Assembly: GCA_021155045.1 (NCBI GenBank)
Contig: JAJNQB010000001.1
Coordinates: 248,001 to 312,000, forward strand
DNA: 64,000 bases
Direction of reading: 5' to 3'
Source: Arcticibacter sp.
GTDB taxonomy: Bacteria; Bacteroidota; Bacteroidia; 2-12-FULL-35-15
Of this stretch, positions 27,308 to 36,497 are shown piece after piece; position 1 is the stretch's first letter; each line of letters begins with the position of its first letter. The notes under the pieces were generated by a model. The model searched no databases. It saw nothing but the letters and a program-made list of their open reading frames with translations, and was not told the origin of the DNA. A program made the translations under genes and the position numbers.

Positions 27308-27586
27308 TTAAACGATTGCGAAAATATCGCTTTCACGCATAATTAAAAGGTCTTTTCCATCAACCTGAATTTCGGTGCCTGCATATTTACCGTATAAAAC
27401 ATTATCGCCAACTTTAACAGTCATGGGTTCATCTGGCTTTCCGTTTCCAACAGCTATTACTTTACCGCGTTGTGGTTTCTCTTTTACTGTATCAGGAATG
27501 ATAATTCCTCCTGCGGTTTTTTCTTCTGCAGCAGCAGCCTCTACAATTACTCTGTCTGCTAATGGTTTGATACTTACTTTTGCCAT
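27308..27586 (-). CDS. groS: GroES, 10-kDa co-chaperonin
   Basis: A 92-residue co-chaperonin that caps the GroEL ring. It begins with IKPLADRVIVE, followed by the flexible mobile loop EEKTAGGIIIPDTVKEKPQRG (in part, about residues 21-40) with the GGIIIP core that binds GroEL, and ends in LLIMRESDIFAIV. Length and motifs are normal. It is the first gene of the groES-groEL operon. The 180-base upstream gap has no recognisable CIRCE repeat, so heat-shock control by HrcA is not evident from sequence. Confidence 0.97.
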   Translation of the reverse strand: MAKVSIKPLADRVIVEAAAAEEKTAGGIIIPDTVKEKPQRGKVIAVGNGKPDEPMTVKVGDNVLYGKYAGTEIQVDGKDLLIMRESDIFAIV

Positions 27587-27702
27587 AATAATTTTATAAT
27601 TTAAAGTTTAACTTTTTTTTCTTTTGTGTTGGCTTTTGGTCATAATTCATGCCAGTTGCTTGTTTTGTTGAATCTCCGACAATTTTTCCGATGAATTTTA
27701 TT

Positions 27703-27746
27703 TTTCAAAAAAAATGTCAGAAATGTTTGTGACACTCTGACATTTT
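27703..27746 (-). terminator. Terminator of the secG transcript
   Basis: Reading on the minus strand, an 11-bp perfect stem (27736-27746 with 27711-27721) with a 14-base loop is followed by eight T residues (27703-27710). It lies 21 bases after the secG stop codon and about 120 bases upstream of groES. It separates the lptE-secG transcription unit from groES-groEL. Confidence 0.85.
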
Positions 27747-27767
27747 AAAGTGAATATATTTTTAAGA

Positions 27768-28112
27768 CTATTTAGTAGAGTCTTGCATTAATGGAATTGC
27801 ATTTCCGTTTCCATTAGCTGGTTGGTCTCCAGCAACCGCCTCCACAGATTTACGCGTATCAGATTCATTCGCTTTTTTTGTTCCATTAGAAGTTCCGCTA
27901 TACTGAGCTGAAAATATACTTAGTGCAAGTAATGCAATTGCTAAAGACCATGTAGCTTTTTCTAAAAAGTCGGCAGTTTTACGAACGCCCATAACTTGGT
28001 TAGAAGAAGAAAAAGAAGAAGCCAGTCCACCGCCTTTAGAGTTTTGTACCAATACTACCAAAATAAGTAAGATACAAACTATGATTATTAATACCGAAAT
28101 AATAGATTCCAT
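27768..28112 (-). CDS. secG: SecG, preprotein translocase subunit
   Basis: A 114-residue inner-membrane subunit of the SecYEG channel. It has two membrane segments (about residues 4-22 and 52-70) joined by the typical loop NSKGGGLASSFSSSNQVMGVRKTADFLEK (in part), which carries the GGGL and F-x-x-K/T family features. The Ser/Gly/Asn-rich C-terminal tail of about 40 residues is common in Bacteroidota SecG. It begins two bases after the stop of the TPR protein gene and closes an operon with lptE. Confidence 0.95.
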   Translation of the reverse strand: MESIISVLIIIVCILLILVVLVQNSKGGGLASSFSSSNQVMGVRKTADFLEKATWSLAIALLALSIFSAQYSGTSNGTKKANESDTRKSVEAVAGDQPANGNGNAIPLMQDSTK

Positions 28113-28114
28113 AA

Positions 28115-29170
28115 TTATTTATTGTTTTGTTGTGTTATTAATTTTCTTATTTGTTTAATTTGGGCTGCAAAGTAAAGTCTTTTTTCTGGATATTTCAAGC
28201 GTAAACTTTCATAAGCCTGCAATGCCTTGTTATAATTCCCTTGTAAAACATAAATTTTAGCTAAAGTTTCACTTACAAGGGTAATGTCGTCAGCAACACT
28301 TTGTTTCGCAATATTTACGGGATTAAAAAACTCTGCTTTTGGGCGAGCAATTTTAGGTTCCTCTTTAATGAATTTATCTACAAGCTCTGCGGGCGAAAGG
28401 TTTTGATTTTTTTCTGCTGTTTTTTCTGTCTCTTTAGCTTCAATAATAGAATCATCATCAATATGTTTCAACCAATCACTAAAGGATAGATTGCTAATTT
28501 CCACTTTTTCAGCCGCTACTTTAATCGATTCTTCGGTTTTATGCTCTTCGTAAGGGGTATTTAATACAAAATTTGTTTCAATCGTTTCTACATAAATTTC
28601 TTTGTTTAAAAGATCTATTTCTATTGCGGAATCAACAGCAACAGTTAAATATTCTTTTTCTAATCCTGAAAATTCTTCTTGTTTTGTTTCTTCCTGAACG
28701 GAATGAGTAAGCTCTTTTTTTAATTTAGTTTCAATCTTTTCAATTACTTTTTCTTCTACTATTTCTTTTTTTGGAGTTTCTATTATTTTAGAAATATTTT
28801 CAATAATAGTAGTTGAAATATGCTTTTCTTTTACTTCTTCTTTTACAACAGTTTCAACTGCTTTTTCAATTTTTTTGTCGTTTGTAGTTTCAATTTTTTT
28901 TTCTGCATCAATAAGTTCAGCGTTTTCTTGAATTAAATTTTGATTTGTAATTAACTTGTATAGAATTTTTCTGTTTGATGCATAAGCCGCAGTTGTTTTA
29001 AGCTGATTGTTATAATGAATACTTTGAGTGTTGTTTAAACATTTTGCGTATAATAAATATGCTGTTTGGAAATAAGGGAAGTTTTTAATTACATCATTTA
29101 ATAACATAGCATCATTGTCCGATAGTTTATTGGGGTTTTCGATGTAGGATATGAATTGATTTTTATTCAT
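28115..29170 (-). CDS. TPR-containing protein with a low-complexity centre, between lptE and secG
   Basis: A 351-residue protein of unknown function. The N-terminal 90 residues are helical and conserved in look (MNKNQFISYIENPNKLSD, then FPYFQTAYLLYAKCLNN). The middle (about 95-260) is a Lys/Glu-rich low-complexity region. The C-terminus has one clear tetratricopeptide-like helix pair, ETLAKIYVLQGNYNKALQAYESLRLKYP (in part). Genes of this layout often stand between lptE and secG in Bacteroidota, but a function is not known to me. There is no signal peptide. One base separates it from lptE. Confidence 0.8.
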   Translation of the reverse strand: MNKNQFISYIENPNKLSDNDAMLLNDVIKNFPYFQTAYLLYAKCLNNTQSIHYNNQLKTTAAYASNRKILYKLITNQNLIQENAELIDAEKKIETTNDKKIEKAVETVVKEEVKEKHISTTIIENISKIIETPKKEIVEEKVIEKIETKLKKELTHSVQEETKQEEFSGLEKEYLTVAVDSAIEIDLLNKEIYVETIETNFVLNTPYEEHKTEESIKVAAEKVEISNLSFSDWLKHIDDDSIIEAKETEKTAEKNQNLSPAELVDKFIKEEPKIARPKAEFFNPVNIAKQSVADDITLVSETLAKIYVLQGNYNKALQAYESLRLKYPEKRLYFAAQIKQIRKLITQQNNK

Positions 29171-29171
29171 T

Positions 29172-29726
29172 TTACCAATCGTTTAATGCTCTATTAAAAA
29201 TATCTAATGTCAATTGTTCGTTTATTTGTCTTATTAATTCTTCTTCAACGGTTGTTAAACTTTCAGCACTATTATAATCTGCAAACCTTGAAAAACTTTG
29301 TTCGAAATTTTTTTTCTCATCAAACGTACAATTATATTTCACACTTACTGTTATTGTTAATCTATTCAATGCCGCCAAATCAGTACTTTGAATAGCGATA
29401 GGCGAAGTTAAATATCCTGTAATGCTTCCTTCAAAATTCAAATCCCCATTTTTATTTACTAACCCTAATCGAGTTTGAGAACTCAACCTATCTCGAAGTG
29501 CCTCAGTAAAAGATTGGCTAAGAGTGGGCGGTGCAAGTGTTGCTTGATTTTGAAAATACTGAACAGAAACCGTTTTTGCTTCTGGAGGAATTGTTGCCCC
29601 ACTGAAACCATAGTGCATTTTACAACCATTTGATAATGCAAAAGTAAAAAGAGCAAGAATCAAAAGGACAAACAGATTTCTGTTGTTTTTCTTTAATCTT
29701 AATCGATATTTTAATAATTTATTCAA
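29172..29726 (-). CDS. lptE: LptE-family LPS-assembly lipoprotein
   Basis: A 184-residue outer-membrane lipoprotein that plugs the LptD barrel during lipopolysaccharide insertion. After a basic N-terminus of 18 residues (MNKLLKYRLRLKKNNRNL) comes a hydrophobic segment and a lipobox-like LSNGC (Cys35). The mature part starts with MHYGFSGATIPPEAKTVSV and has the family's QSFTEALRDRLSSQTRLGLV pattern, then ends with helices. The amino-terminal basic stretch is longer than normal, but no later Met would leave a signal peptide. It follows a sigma-54 regulator gene. Confidence 0.88.
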   Translation of the reverse strand: MNKLLKYRLRLKKNNRNLFVLLILALFTFALSNGCKMHYGFSGATIPPEAKTVSVQYFQNQATLAPPTLSQSFTEALRDRLSSQTRLGLVNKNGDLNFEGSITGYLTSPIAIQSTDLAALNRLTITVSVKYNCTFDEKKNFEQSFSRFADYNSAESLTTVEEELIRQINEQLTLDIFNRALNDW

Positions 29727-29833
29727 TTTCTATTGTCTTTTGCCAACTGTAAACTGCTTTTTGCCAACTGCCAACGATACAGATACTTATTTCTCTATAA
29801 TAATCCCTTTTGACTTTTCCCTTTTATATCTTT

Positions 29834-31075
29834 CTATTTAATATTGTATTCATTGATTTTTCTGTACAATGTTCTCTCCGAAATTCCTAGTTCTTTCGCA
29901 GCATTTTTTCTTTTTCCTTTGTGTTTTGTCAATGCTTTTTTTATCATATCTTCTTCAATTTCTTGTAACGAAAGGTTTTCTTCTACTTCTATCGTTTTTG
30001 ATGCGTCCTCTTTTTTTGATAAAACAGATGGAGCAGATGTGTTGTATCCTAACTGTATTGTCGTTTCCGGATTTCCTCCAACATCTTGATAAAGTTTTTT
30101 AATAATTGTCGCATTTTCTGGCTGAAAATCATGATTCATTTGACTGTCATTCTCAATTAAATCTACAACCACCTTTTTTAAGTCTGTTAAATCTTTTTTC
30201 ATGTCAAACAAAACTTTATATAAAATATCTCGTTCGCTAAAATCGTTTTGAGATGTGGCTGAATTGTTAGCTAAAACAGGTAGTTGAGAGGTTTGATTAT
30301 TAGGAAGATATTTTAATAATGTATCGGCATTAATGTCTCTTGTTTTTTCAATAACAGAAATTTGTTCTGTAATATTTTTTAATTGTCGAACATTTCCTTG
30401 GAAATAATAATTGGTTAAAATTTGTTCTGCTTCAGCATCTAACTTTATGGTTGGCATTCTGTATTTTGCCGAAAAATCAGCAGCAAATTTTCTGAATAAA
30501 AGATAAATATCTTGTTTGCGGTCACGAATAGGAGGAACAGTGATAGGTACAGTATTTAAACGATAATATAAATCTTCCCTAAACTTTCCTTTTTCAATAG
30601 CTTGTTGAATATTTACATTGGTAGCTGCTACCACACGAACATCTGTTTTTAAAACTTTTGAAGAACCAACTTTTATAAATTCACCACTTTCTAATACGCG
30701 TAATAATCGTGCTTGCGTAGCCATTGGCATTTCAGCTACTTCATCTAAAAAAATAGTTCCACCATTAGCTACTTCAAAATAGCCTTTACGTGCTTCATGC
30801 GCTCCCGTAAACGAACCTTTTTCATGTCCGAATAATTCTGAATCTATTGTTCCTTCTGGAATTGCACCACAGTTTACAGCAATGTATTGTCCGTGCTTAC
30901 GTGCACTTAATGCATGAATAATTTGAGGAAATACTTCTTTCCCGGTTCCACTTTCTCCTGTAATTAAAACTGTTAAATCTGTTGGCGCTACTTGCTTGGC
31001 AATATCTATTGCTCTGTCAAGTAATGGTGAACTACCAATTATTCCAAACCTGTTTTTTATTTCTTGTAATGTCAT
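29834..31075 (-). CDS. Sigma-54-dependent transcriptional activator without a receiver domain
   Basis: A 413-residue bacterial enhancer-binding protein. The AAA+ domain has Walker A GESGTGKE (40-47), the sigma-54 contact loop as GSFTGA (87-92) instead of the more usual GAFTGA, and Walker B FLDEV (109-113). A linker of about 90 residues leads to a C-terminal Fis-type helix-turn-helix (KNAAKELGISERTLYRKINEY). No receiver or sensor domain is present before the AAA+ domain, so it may be controlled by a partner protein or by level. It stands between miaB and lptE, both in the same direction. The sigma-54 gene itself is not in the window. Confidence 0.92.
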   Translation of the reverse strand: MTLQEIKNRFGIIGSSPLLDRAIDIAKQVAPTDLTVLITGESGTGKEVFPQIIHALSARKHGQYIAVNCGAIPEGTIDSELFGHEKGSFTGAHEARKGYFEVANGGTIFLDEVAEMPMATQARLLRVLESGEFIKVGSSKVLKTDVRVVAATNVNIQQAIEKGKFREDLYYRLNTVPITVPPIRDRKQDIYLLFRKFAADFSAKYRMPTIKLDAEAEQILTNYYFQGNVRQLKNITEQISVIEKTRDINADTLLKYLPNNQTSQLPVLANNSATSQNDFSERDILYKVLFDMKKDLTDLKKVVVDLIENDSQMNHDFQPENATIIKKLYQDVGGNPETTIQLGYNTSAPSVLSKKEDASKTIEVEENLSLQEIEEDMIKKALTKHKGKRKNAAKELGISERTLYRKINEYNIK

Positions 31076-31110
31076 CTACGATTTACGAATTTACGAATAT
31101 GTTGTTTCAC

Positions 31111-31148
31111 TCTTCTCCCTCTCTTTTGGAGAGGGTCGGGGAGAGGTG
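31111..31148. repeat. CTCTCC/GGAGAG palindromic repeat
   Basis: A perfect 7-bp stem (31117-31123 with 31129-31135) is nested in a longer C-rich/G-rich pairing that includes TTCTCCC upstream and GGGGAGAGG downstream. It sits between the stop codon of miaB (31150) and the start of the sigma-54 activator. Elements with a CCCTCTC...GAGAGGG core are dispersed in numerous bacterial genomes, including Bacteroidota, as I remember it. It lacks a T-tract and is not a clear terminator. Confidence 0.5.
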
Positions 31149-31149
31149 G

Positions 31150-32580
31150 CTAAACTACTTTCCCAATCAACGTTGCACTTGTACATTCTTCTGCTAAAAC
31201 ATTCACATAATCACCTTTTTTGAAATTTTCTTTTTGAAAAACAACTACAACACTTTGAGAATTTCTACCAAATAAAAAATCTTTCGACTTTTTTGAAACA
31301 CCTTCAACCAAAACTTTATGTACTTTTCCTAGCCCTTGTTTTGTTCTAATTCCAGAATGTTTTTGCTGTAAGTCCACAATTTCTTGTAGCCTTCTTTTTT
31401 TAATTTCTTCTGAAACGTCATCTTTGTATTTTCTTTCTGCTAATGTTTTTGGACGTTCGCTATAAGCAAACATATATCCAAAATCATATTTTACATATTC
31501 CATTAACGATAAAGTATCTTGGTGTTCTTCCTCTGTTTCGGAACAGAACCCCGTGATAATATCCATAGAAATTGCACAATTTGGAATTATTTTTCTGATA
31601 GTGTCAATCCTGTTTAAGTACCATTCGCGTGAATAACCCCGATTCATCATTTCTAATATTCTTGTGTTTCCAGATTGTACAGGTAAATGAATATAATCAC
31701 AAATATTTTCATACTTCGCAATAGCGTAAAGCACATCATCCGTCATATCTTTTGGGTGCGAGGTGCTGAAACGAACACGTAAATTTGGGTTTACTAAAGC
31801 TACTTTTTCTAACAATTGAGCAAATGTTGTGGAATTTTGTAATTCTTCTTTTGTGGGATTTTCTTTTTTTAATCCGCCTCCAGTCCATAAGTACGAATCA
31901 ACATTTTGCCCCAATAAAGTAACTTCTCTGTATCCTTGTTCAAATAAATCTTCTGCTTCTTTTATAATTGTTTCTGGGTCTCGGCTGCGTTCTCTTCCTC
32001 TGGTAAATGGCACAACACAAAACGAACACATGTTGTCGCAACCACGAGTGATGCTGATAAATGCGGTTACACCGTTACTTCCTAAACGAACAGGAGCAAT
32101 ATCAGCATACGTTTCTTCTTTTGATAAAAGCACATTTACAGCTTTTTGTCCAGTTTCGGCAGTTTCGATTAATTCGGGAAGGCTGCGATATGCATCTGGT
32201 CCAACAACAATATCAACTAATTTTTCTTGCTCTAAAAATTGTGATTTTAATCGTTCTGCCATACAACCCAAAACTCCGATTATTAAATCAGGATTTGTTT
32301 TCTTGGCTTTACGGTATTCGGTTAATCTTTTTCGAACACGTTGTTCTGCTCCTTCACGAATAGCACATGTGTTTACAAATATTACATCTGCTTCAAAAAA
32401 ATCTTGTGTGGTACTAAATCCTTTATCTTTTAAAATTGAAGCAACAATTTCACTGTCCGAAAAATTCATAGCACAGCCATAGCTTTCTAAAAAAAGTTTT
32501 TTCCCTGTTGCATTTTCTGGTTTTTCAATCATCAAGGCTTCACCTTGTTTGCTCTCATCAATTACTTTATTTTCTTCCAT
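31150..32580 (-). CDS. miaB: MiaB, tRNA-2-methylthio-N6-dimethylallyladenosine synthase
   Basis: A 476-residue radical-SAM methylthiotransferase that modifies i6A37 of tRNAs. The N-terminal auxiliary cluster cysteines are Cys36, Cys72 and Cys106, in ESYGCAMNF, VNTCAIREGA and VLGCMAER. The radical-SAM CxxxCxxC is Cys181, Cys185 and Cys188 in TRGCDNMCSFC. The C-terminal TRAM domain includes VEGVSKKSKDFLFGRN. The extended MEENKVIDESKQGEALMIEK N-terminus before the first domain is hydrophilic and the start is the first ATG of the frame. It lies divergent from topA across a 228-base gap. Confidence 0.96.
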   Translation of the reverse strand: MEENKVIDESKQGEALMIEKPENATGKKLFLESYGCAMNFSDSEIVASILKDKGFSTTQDFFEADVIFVNTCAIREGAEQRVRKRLTEYRKAKKTNPDLIIGVLGCMAERLKSQFLEQEKLVDIVVGPDAYRSLPELIETAETGQKAVNVLLSKEETYADIAPVRLGSNGVTAFISITRGCDNMCSFCVVPFTRGRERSRDPETIIKEAEDLFEQGYREVTLLGQNVDSYLWTGGGLKKENPTKEELQNSTTFAQLLEKVALVNPNLRVRFSTSHPKDMTDDVLYAIAKYENICDYIHLPVQSGNTRILEMMNRGYSREWYLNRIDTIRKIIPNCAISMDIITGFCSETEEEHQDTLSLMEYVKYDFGYMFAYSERPKTLAERKYKDDVSEEIKKRRLQEIVDLQQKHSGIRTKQGLGKVHKVLVEGVSKKSKDFLFGRNSQSVVVVFQKENFKKGDYVNVLAEECTSATLIGKVV

Positions 32581-32808
32581 TTTTTATTTTCTGGATGGCA
32601 AAGGTAATTAAAAAATAAAGGGTGACAAAATGGCGGAAATCCAATTTTCGTTAAAAAAAATAAAAAATTATATATATATATTTATATATATATGTTTCCA
32701 CATTTGCAAATTAAATTTGGATTTTTTGTTTTTGATTTGTTTTCTTTGCAACCGAAATCGAAAAATTAACATCTTCGAATAATATTAAATTATAAAGCAA
32801 AATAGCGT
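32581..32808. other. AT-rich divergent promoter region of miaB and topA
   Basis: Very AT-rich, with alternating TA tracts at about 32670-32691. On the plus strand, a TTTG box at 32716-32719 and a TTTCTTTG box at 32741-32748 (spacing 21) fit the Bacteroidota sigma factor pattern TTTG-N19-21-TAnnTTTG with one mismatch and would drive topA. Confidence 0.5.
32716..32748 (+). promoter_or_regulatory. Candidate topA promoter (-33 TTTG, -7 TTTCTTTG)
   Basis: Bacteroidota housekeeping promoters have TTTG at -33 and TAnnTTTG at -7 with 19-21 bases between. Here the second box has T instead of A at its second position. The predicted start would be near 32755, about 54 bases before the topA ATG. Confidence 0.35.
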
Positions 32809-35250
32809 ATGAGTAAAAATTTAGTGATTGTGGAGTCGCCTGCAAAGGCAAAAACTATAGAAGGATTTTTAGGGGAAGGATTTACAGTAAAGTCGAGCTT
32901 TGGTCATGTTCGTGATCTTGCAAAAAAGGGATTAGGTGTTGATATTGAAAATAAATTTTCGCCAACTTATGAAGTCTCACCCGACAAATCAAAAATAGTA
33001 AATGAATTAAAATCACTAGCAAAGAAAGCTGATATTGTTTGGTTAGCAACCGATGAAGATCGTGAAGGAGAGGCAATTTCTTGGCATCTATTTGAGTCTT
33101 TAGGGTTAAATGATAAAAATACAAAACGTATTGTTTTTCATGAAATAACAAAGCCTGCAATTAAAAATGCAATTGCAAATCCAAGAACTATTGATAAACA
33201 TTTGGTGGATGCACAACAAGCGAGAAGAATTTTAGACAGGCTTGTTGGTTTTGAATTATCTCCAATCCTTTGGAAAAAAATTCGTCCATCTTTGTCGGCA
33301 GGGAGAGTTCAGTCCGTTGCTGTGAGGTTAATCGTGGAGCGTGAACGAGAGATAATGAGTTTTATAAGCTCATCCGCATATAAAGTTGTAGCTAGTTTTG
33401 TTTCCGGAAATTCAATTGTTAAAGCAGAACTAAATAAAAAATTTGCTACTCACGAAGAAGCTAAAGATTTTTTGAAAAAATGTGAATCAGCTGATTTTAC
33501 AATTGAAACAGTTGAAACAAAACCAACAAAAAAATCTCCATCAGCACCTTTTACTACTTCAACATTGCAACAAGAAGCCTCCCGTAAATTAGGATTTTCA
33601 GTTGCTCAAACAATGGTTGTTGCTCAAAAATTATACGAAAGCGGAAAGATTACATATATGAGAACAGATTCTGTTAATTTATCTGAAACAGCAATCAACC
33701 AAGCAAAAAGTGCAATTACAGGAAATTATGGAGATAAATATTTAAACATTAGGCAATATAAAACTAAATCAAAAGGTGCTCAAGAAGCGCATGAAGCAAT
33801 TCGTCCAACATATATCGAAAACCAAACGATAGATGGTGATGGCGCAGATAAAAGATTATATGATTTAATTTGGAAACGTACCATTTCATCTCAGATGAGT
33901 GATGCTGAGTTAGAAAAAACAACTGCAGTAATAAAAATTTCAAATACAACTGAAAAATTTGTAGCGCAAGGTGAGGTGTTGAAATTTGATGGTTTCTTAA
34001 AAGTATATTTAGAAGGAACCGATGATGAAGATGAAGAAAGCCAAGAAGGAATGTTGCCTCCAATTAAAGTTGGCGAAAAGTTGAATGCAAATGAAATTTC
34101 TGCAACACAAAGATTTACGCATCACCCTGCAAGATACACCGAAGCTAGTTTAGTTAAAAAATTAGAGGAGCTGGGGATTGGTCGTCCATCAACGTATGCA
34201 CCAACAATATCAACAGTTCAAAAAAGAGGATATGTTGTAAAAGAAGAGCGAGAAGGAGTGGAAAGAAATTATAGTGTTATTATTTTGAAAAATAAAAATA
34301 TTGTAGAAGAAATAAAAACAGAACGAACAGGGGCTGAAAAAAATAAAATGTTCCCTACAGATATTGGAATGGTTGTAAATGATTTTCTTTTAAAAGAGTT
34401 CCCTCAAATTTTAGATTTTAATTTCACCGCAAAAGTGGAAGAGGAGTTTGATGAAATTGCTGAGGGGAAAATGGATTGGACAAAAATGCTTTCCGATTTT
34501 TACAAACCATTTCATAAAAATGTAGAAAATACTTCAGAAAATTCGGAGCGTGCAAGTGGTGAGCGCTTATTGGGAATTGACCCAACTACAGGTAAAAACG
34601 TATATGTAAGAATTGGTCGTTTTGGTCCGATGGCACAGCTTGGCGAAGGCGATGATGAAAACAATAAACCCAAATTTGCAAGCTTAAGAAAAGACCAACG
34701 ATTAGAAACAATCACGTTTCAAGAAGCTTTGGATTTATTTAAATTACCAAGAGTTGCTGGCGTGTTTGAAGATAAAGATATGACTGTTGCAATTGGGCGC
34801 TTTGGACCTTATGTTCGACACAACAGTATTTTTGTTTCTTTGAAAAAAGAAGATGATCCAATGACTGTATCTGCTGAACGCTGTATCGAATTAATAAAGG
34901 CAAAACGCCAAGCAGATATCGACAAATACATAAAAACATTTTCTGAAAATCCTGAAGTTCAAGTGTTGAATGGAAGGTGGGGTGCTTACTTAGTTGTTGA
35001 TGGAAATAATTATAAACTTCCGAAAGATGTTGAACCAAAAAACTTGACATTGAAAGAATGTTTAGATATTGCTGCCGACCCTAAAAATGCTAGCAAAGGA
35101 AGTAGGTTTAAGAAAAAACCAGCCTTTAAAGCAGTTCCAGTAAAAAAAGTGGCAGCTAAAAAAAGTGCACCTAAAAAAACAGCAAAAAAAGTTGTTAAAA
35201 AAACTGCAGCAAAAAAAGCAACAGTAAAAAAAATGGCTAAAAAAAAGTAA
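32809..35250 (+). CDS. topA: TopA, type IA DNA topoisomerase I
   Basis: An 813-residue enzyme that relaxes negative supercoils. It has an N-terminal Toprim domain (VIVESPAKAKTIEGFLG, then LATDEDREGEAISWHL with the metal-binding Asp-x-Asp). The catalytic tyrosine is Tyr283 in KITYMRTDSVNLS. The C-terminus contains topoisomerase C-terminal repeat domains with GRFGPM and GRFGPYVRHN, and ends in a Lys/Ala-rich tail of about 60 residues with the look of a DNA-binding histone H1-like extension. Zinc-finger cysteines are absent, as in many Bacteroidota TopA proteins. It is the first gene of the stretch that leads into the T9SS operon. Confidence 0.96.
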   Translation: MSKNLVIVESPAKAKTIEGFLGEGFTVKSSFGHVRDLAKKGLGVDIENKFSPTYEVSPDKSKIVNELKSLAKKADIVWLATDEDREGEAISWHLFESLGLNDKNTKRIVFHEITKPAIKNAIANPRTIDKHLVDAQQARRILDRLVGFELSPILWKKIRPSLSAGRVQSVAVRLIVEREREIMSFISSSAYKVVASFVSGNSIVKAELNKKFATHEEAKDFLKKCESADFTIETVETKPTKKSPSAPFTTSTLQQEASRKLGFSVAQTMVVAQKLYESGKITYMRTDSVNLSETAINQAKSAITGNYGDKYLNIRQYKTKSKGAQEAHEAIRPTYIENQTIDGDGADKRLYDLIWKRTISSQMSDAELEKTTAVIKISNTTEKFVAQGEVLKFDGFLKVYLEGTDDEDEESQEGMLPPIKVGEKLNANEISATQRFTHHPARYTEASLVKKLEELGIGRPSTYAPTISTVQKRGYVVKEEREGVERNYSVIILKNKNIVEEIKTERTGAEKNKMFPTDIGMVVNDFLLKEFPQILDFNFTAKVEEEFDEIAEGKMDWTKMLSDFYKPFHKNVENTSENSERASGERLLGIDPTTGKNVYVRIGRFGPMAQLGEGDDENNKPKFASLRKDQRLETITFQEALDLFKLPRVAGVFEDKDMTVAIGRFGPYVRHNSIFVSLKKEDDPMTVSAERCIELIKAKRQADIDKYIKTFSENPEVQVLNGRWGAYLVVDGNNYKLPKDVEPKNLTLKECLDIAADPKNASKGSRFKKKPAFKAVPVKKVAAKKSAPKKTAKKVVKKTAAKKATVKKMAKKK

Positions 35251-35279
35251 TAAGGTTTTTTTAAAATATAGCTTAATTT

Positions 35280-36449
35280 ATGCAAGAATATTTCAGTACA
35301 ATTGATGTTTCGAGCTTTTTTTCAAAAAGTGCTAATGCTGAAACCATGTATGGTCAAATAATTCAAGCATACACAAACAATCAGGAATTTCCTTCTCTGG
35401 AAAACATTCATATTGCAATTGTAGGAGTTGAAGAAGACAGAAATTCTTTGAATAACGAAGGTTGTGGATTGGCGGCAGATTATGTTCGTGAATATTTTTA
35501 CAAACTGTTTCAGGGCAATTATTCTGTTAAAATTGTTGATTTAGGAAACATAAGAAAAGGCGAAACAGTAAAAGATAGCTATTTTGCACTAACAGATGTT
35601 TTAGCGCAACTACTCAAAAAAAATATTGTTCCAGTGATTATTGGTGGAGGACAAGATTTAACATACTGCAATTATCTTGCGTATCAAAAAATGGAACAAA
35701 CCATAAACATTGTTGCAGTTGATTCTGCTTTTGATATTGGTAATGGCGATGATGAATTACATTCTCAAAATTATTTAAGTAAAATTATTTTACACAAGCC
35801 AAATATACTTTTCAATTACAGTAATGTTGGTTATCAAACTTATTTTGTGGACCAAAACTCAATTGAGCTGATGGATAAATTATACTTTGATTCTCATCGT
35901 TTAGGTACTTTAAGAAAGAACATGGAAGGAGTTGAACCAATTGTTAGAAATGCTGATGTCCTGAGTTTTGATATTTCATCCATTCGACAAAGTGATGCGC
36001 CCGGTAATGCAAATGCTTCACCAAACGGTTTTTACGGAGAAGAAGCTTGCCAAATAACACGTTATGCAGGGATGAGTGATAAATTGAGTTCAATCGGATT
36101 TTATGAAATAAATCCAGCTTTTGATACCAACAAACAAACAGCACACCTTGTTGCACAAATGATTTGGTATTTTATCGATGGGTACTACAATCGTAAAAAA
36201 GATTACCCTATTGGAGATAAAACAGAATATACCAAATACAGAGTTTCTATTACTAATCACGAGCATGAAATAGTTTTTTACAAGAGTAATAAAAGCGACC
36301 GTTGGTGGATGGATGTCCCTTACCCTGTAAATCACCAAATAAAATTTGAACGACACCACATGGTTCCATGTTCCTATAGCGATTATGAAACAGCTTGTAA
36401 AGATGAATTGCCAGACAAATGGTGGCAAACTTTCCAAAAATTAGGTTAA
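35280..36449 (+). CDS. Arginase/formimidoylglutamase-fold protein with altered metal ligands (probable pseudoenzyme)
   Basis: A 389-residue protein of the ureohydrolase fold. Its core aligns with the three metal-binding motifs of arginase-type enzymes, but half of the ligands are changed. The GGGHD-type motif reads GGGQD (122-126, Gln125 for His). The DxHxD motif reads DSAFD (148-152, Ala150 for His). The SFDxDxxD motif reads SFDISSIRQSDAPG (229-242), keeping Asp231 but with Ser233 in place of the second Asp. It therefore should not be a normal Mn-dependent amidinohydrolase. Annotations of formimidoylglutamase rest on overall similarity. The gene lies between topA and the porP-gldKLMN operon, a Bacteroidota arrangement, which hints at a T9SS or structural role. 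Confidence 0.85.
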   Translation: MQEYFSTIDVSSFFSKSANAETMYGQIIQAYTNNQEFPSLENIHIAIVGVEEDRNSLNNEGCGLAADYVREYFYKLFQGNYSVKIVDLGNIRKGETVKDSYFALTDVLAQLLKKNIVPVIIGGGQDLTYCNYLAYQKMEQTINIVAVDSAFDIGNGDDELHSQNYLSKIILHKPNILFNYSNVGYQTYFVDQNSIELMDKLYFDSHRLGTLRKNMEGVEPIVRNADVLSFDISSIRQSDAPGNANASPNGFYGEEACQITRYAGMSDKLSSIGFYEINPAFDTNKQTAHLVAQMIWYFIDGYYNRKKDYPIGDKTEYTKYRVSITNHEHEIVFYKSNKSDRWWMDVPYPVNHQIKFERHHMVPCSYSDYETACKDELPDKWWQTFQKLG

Positions 36450-36497
36450 TTCTCGAAAAAAATATTTTCAACTATAAACAATAAATTGTGTAAAAAA

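Noticed and set aside
29740..29780. Two copies of CTTTTTGCCAACTG-like words upstream of lptE as an operator or attachment site
   Set aside because: They are short, close together and lack any associated integrase or regulator; they look like chance or a decayed repeat.
31829..32482. A 217-codon plus-strand frame inside miaB
   Set aside because: It is long because of miaB codon bias but has no domain-like sequence and covers the conserved radical-SAM region on the other strand.
32660..32695. Alternating TA tract before topA as a possible origin or DNA-unwinding element
   Set aside because: No DnaA boxes or replication genes are near; it is probably just AT-rich promoter DNA.
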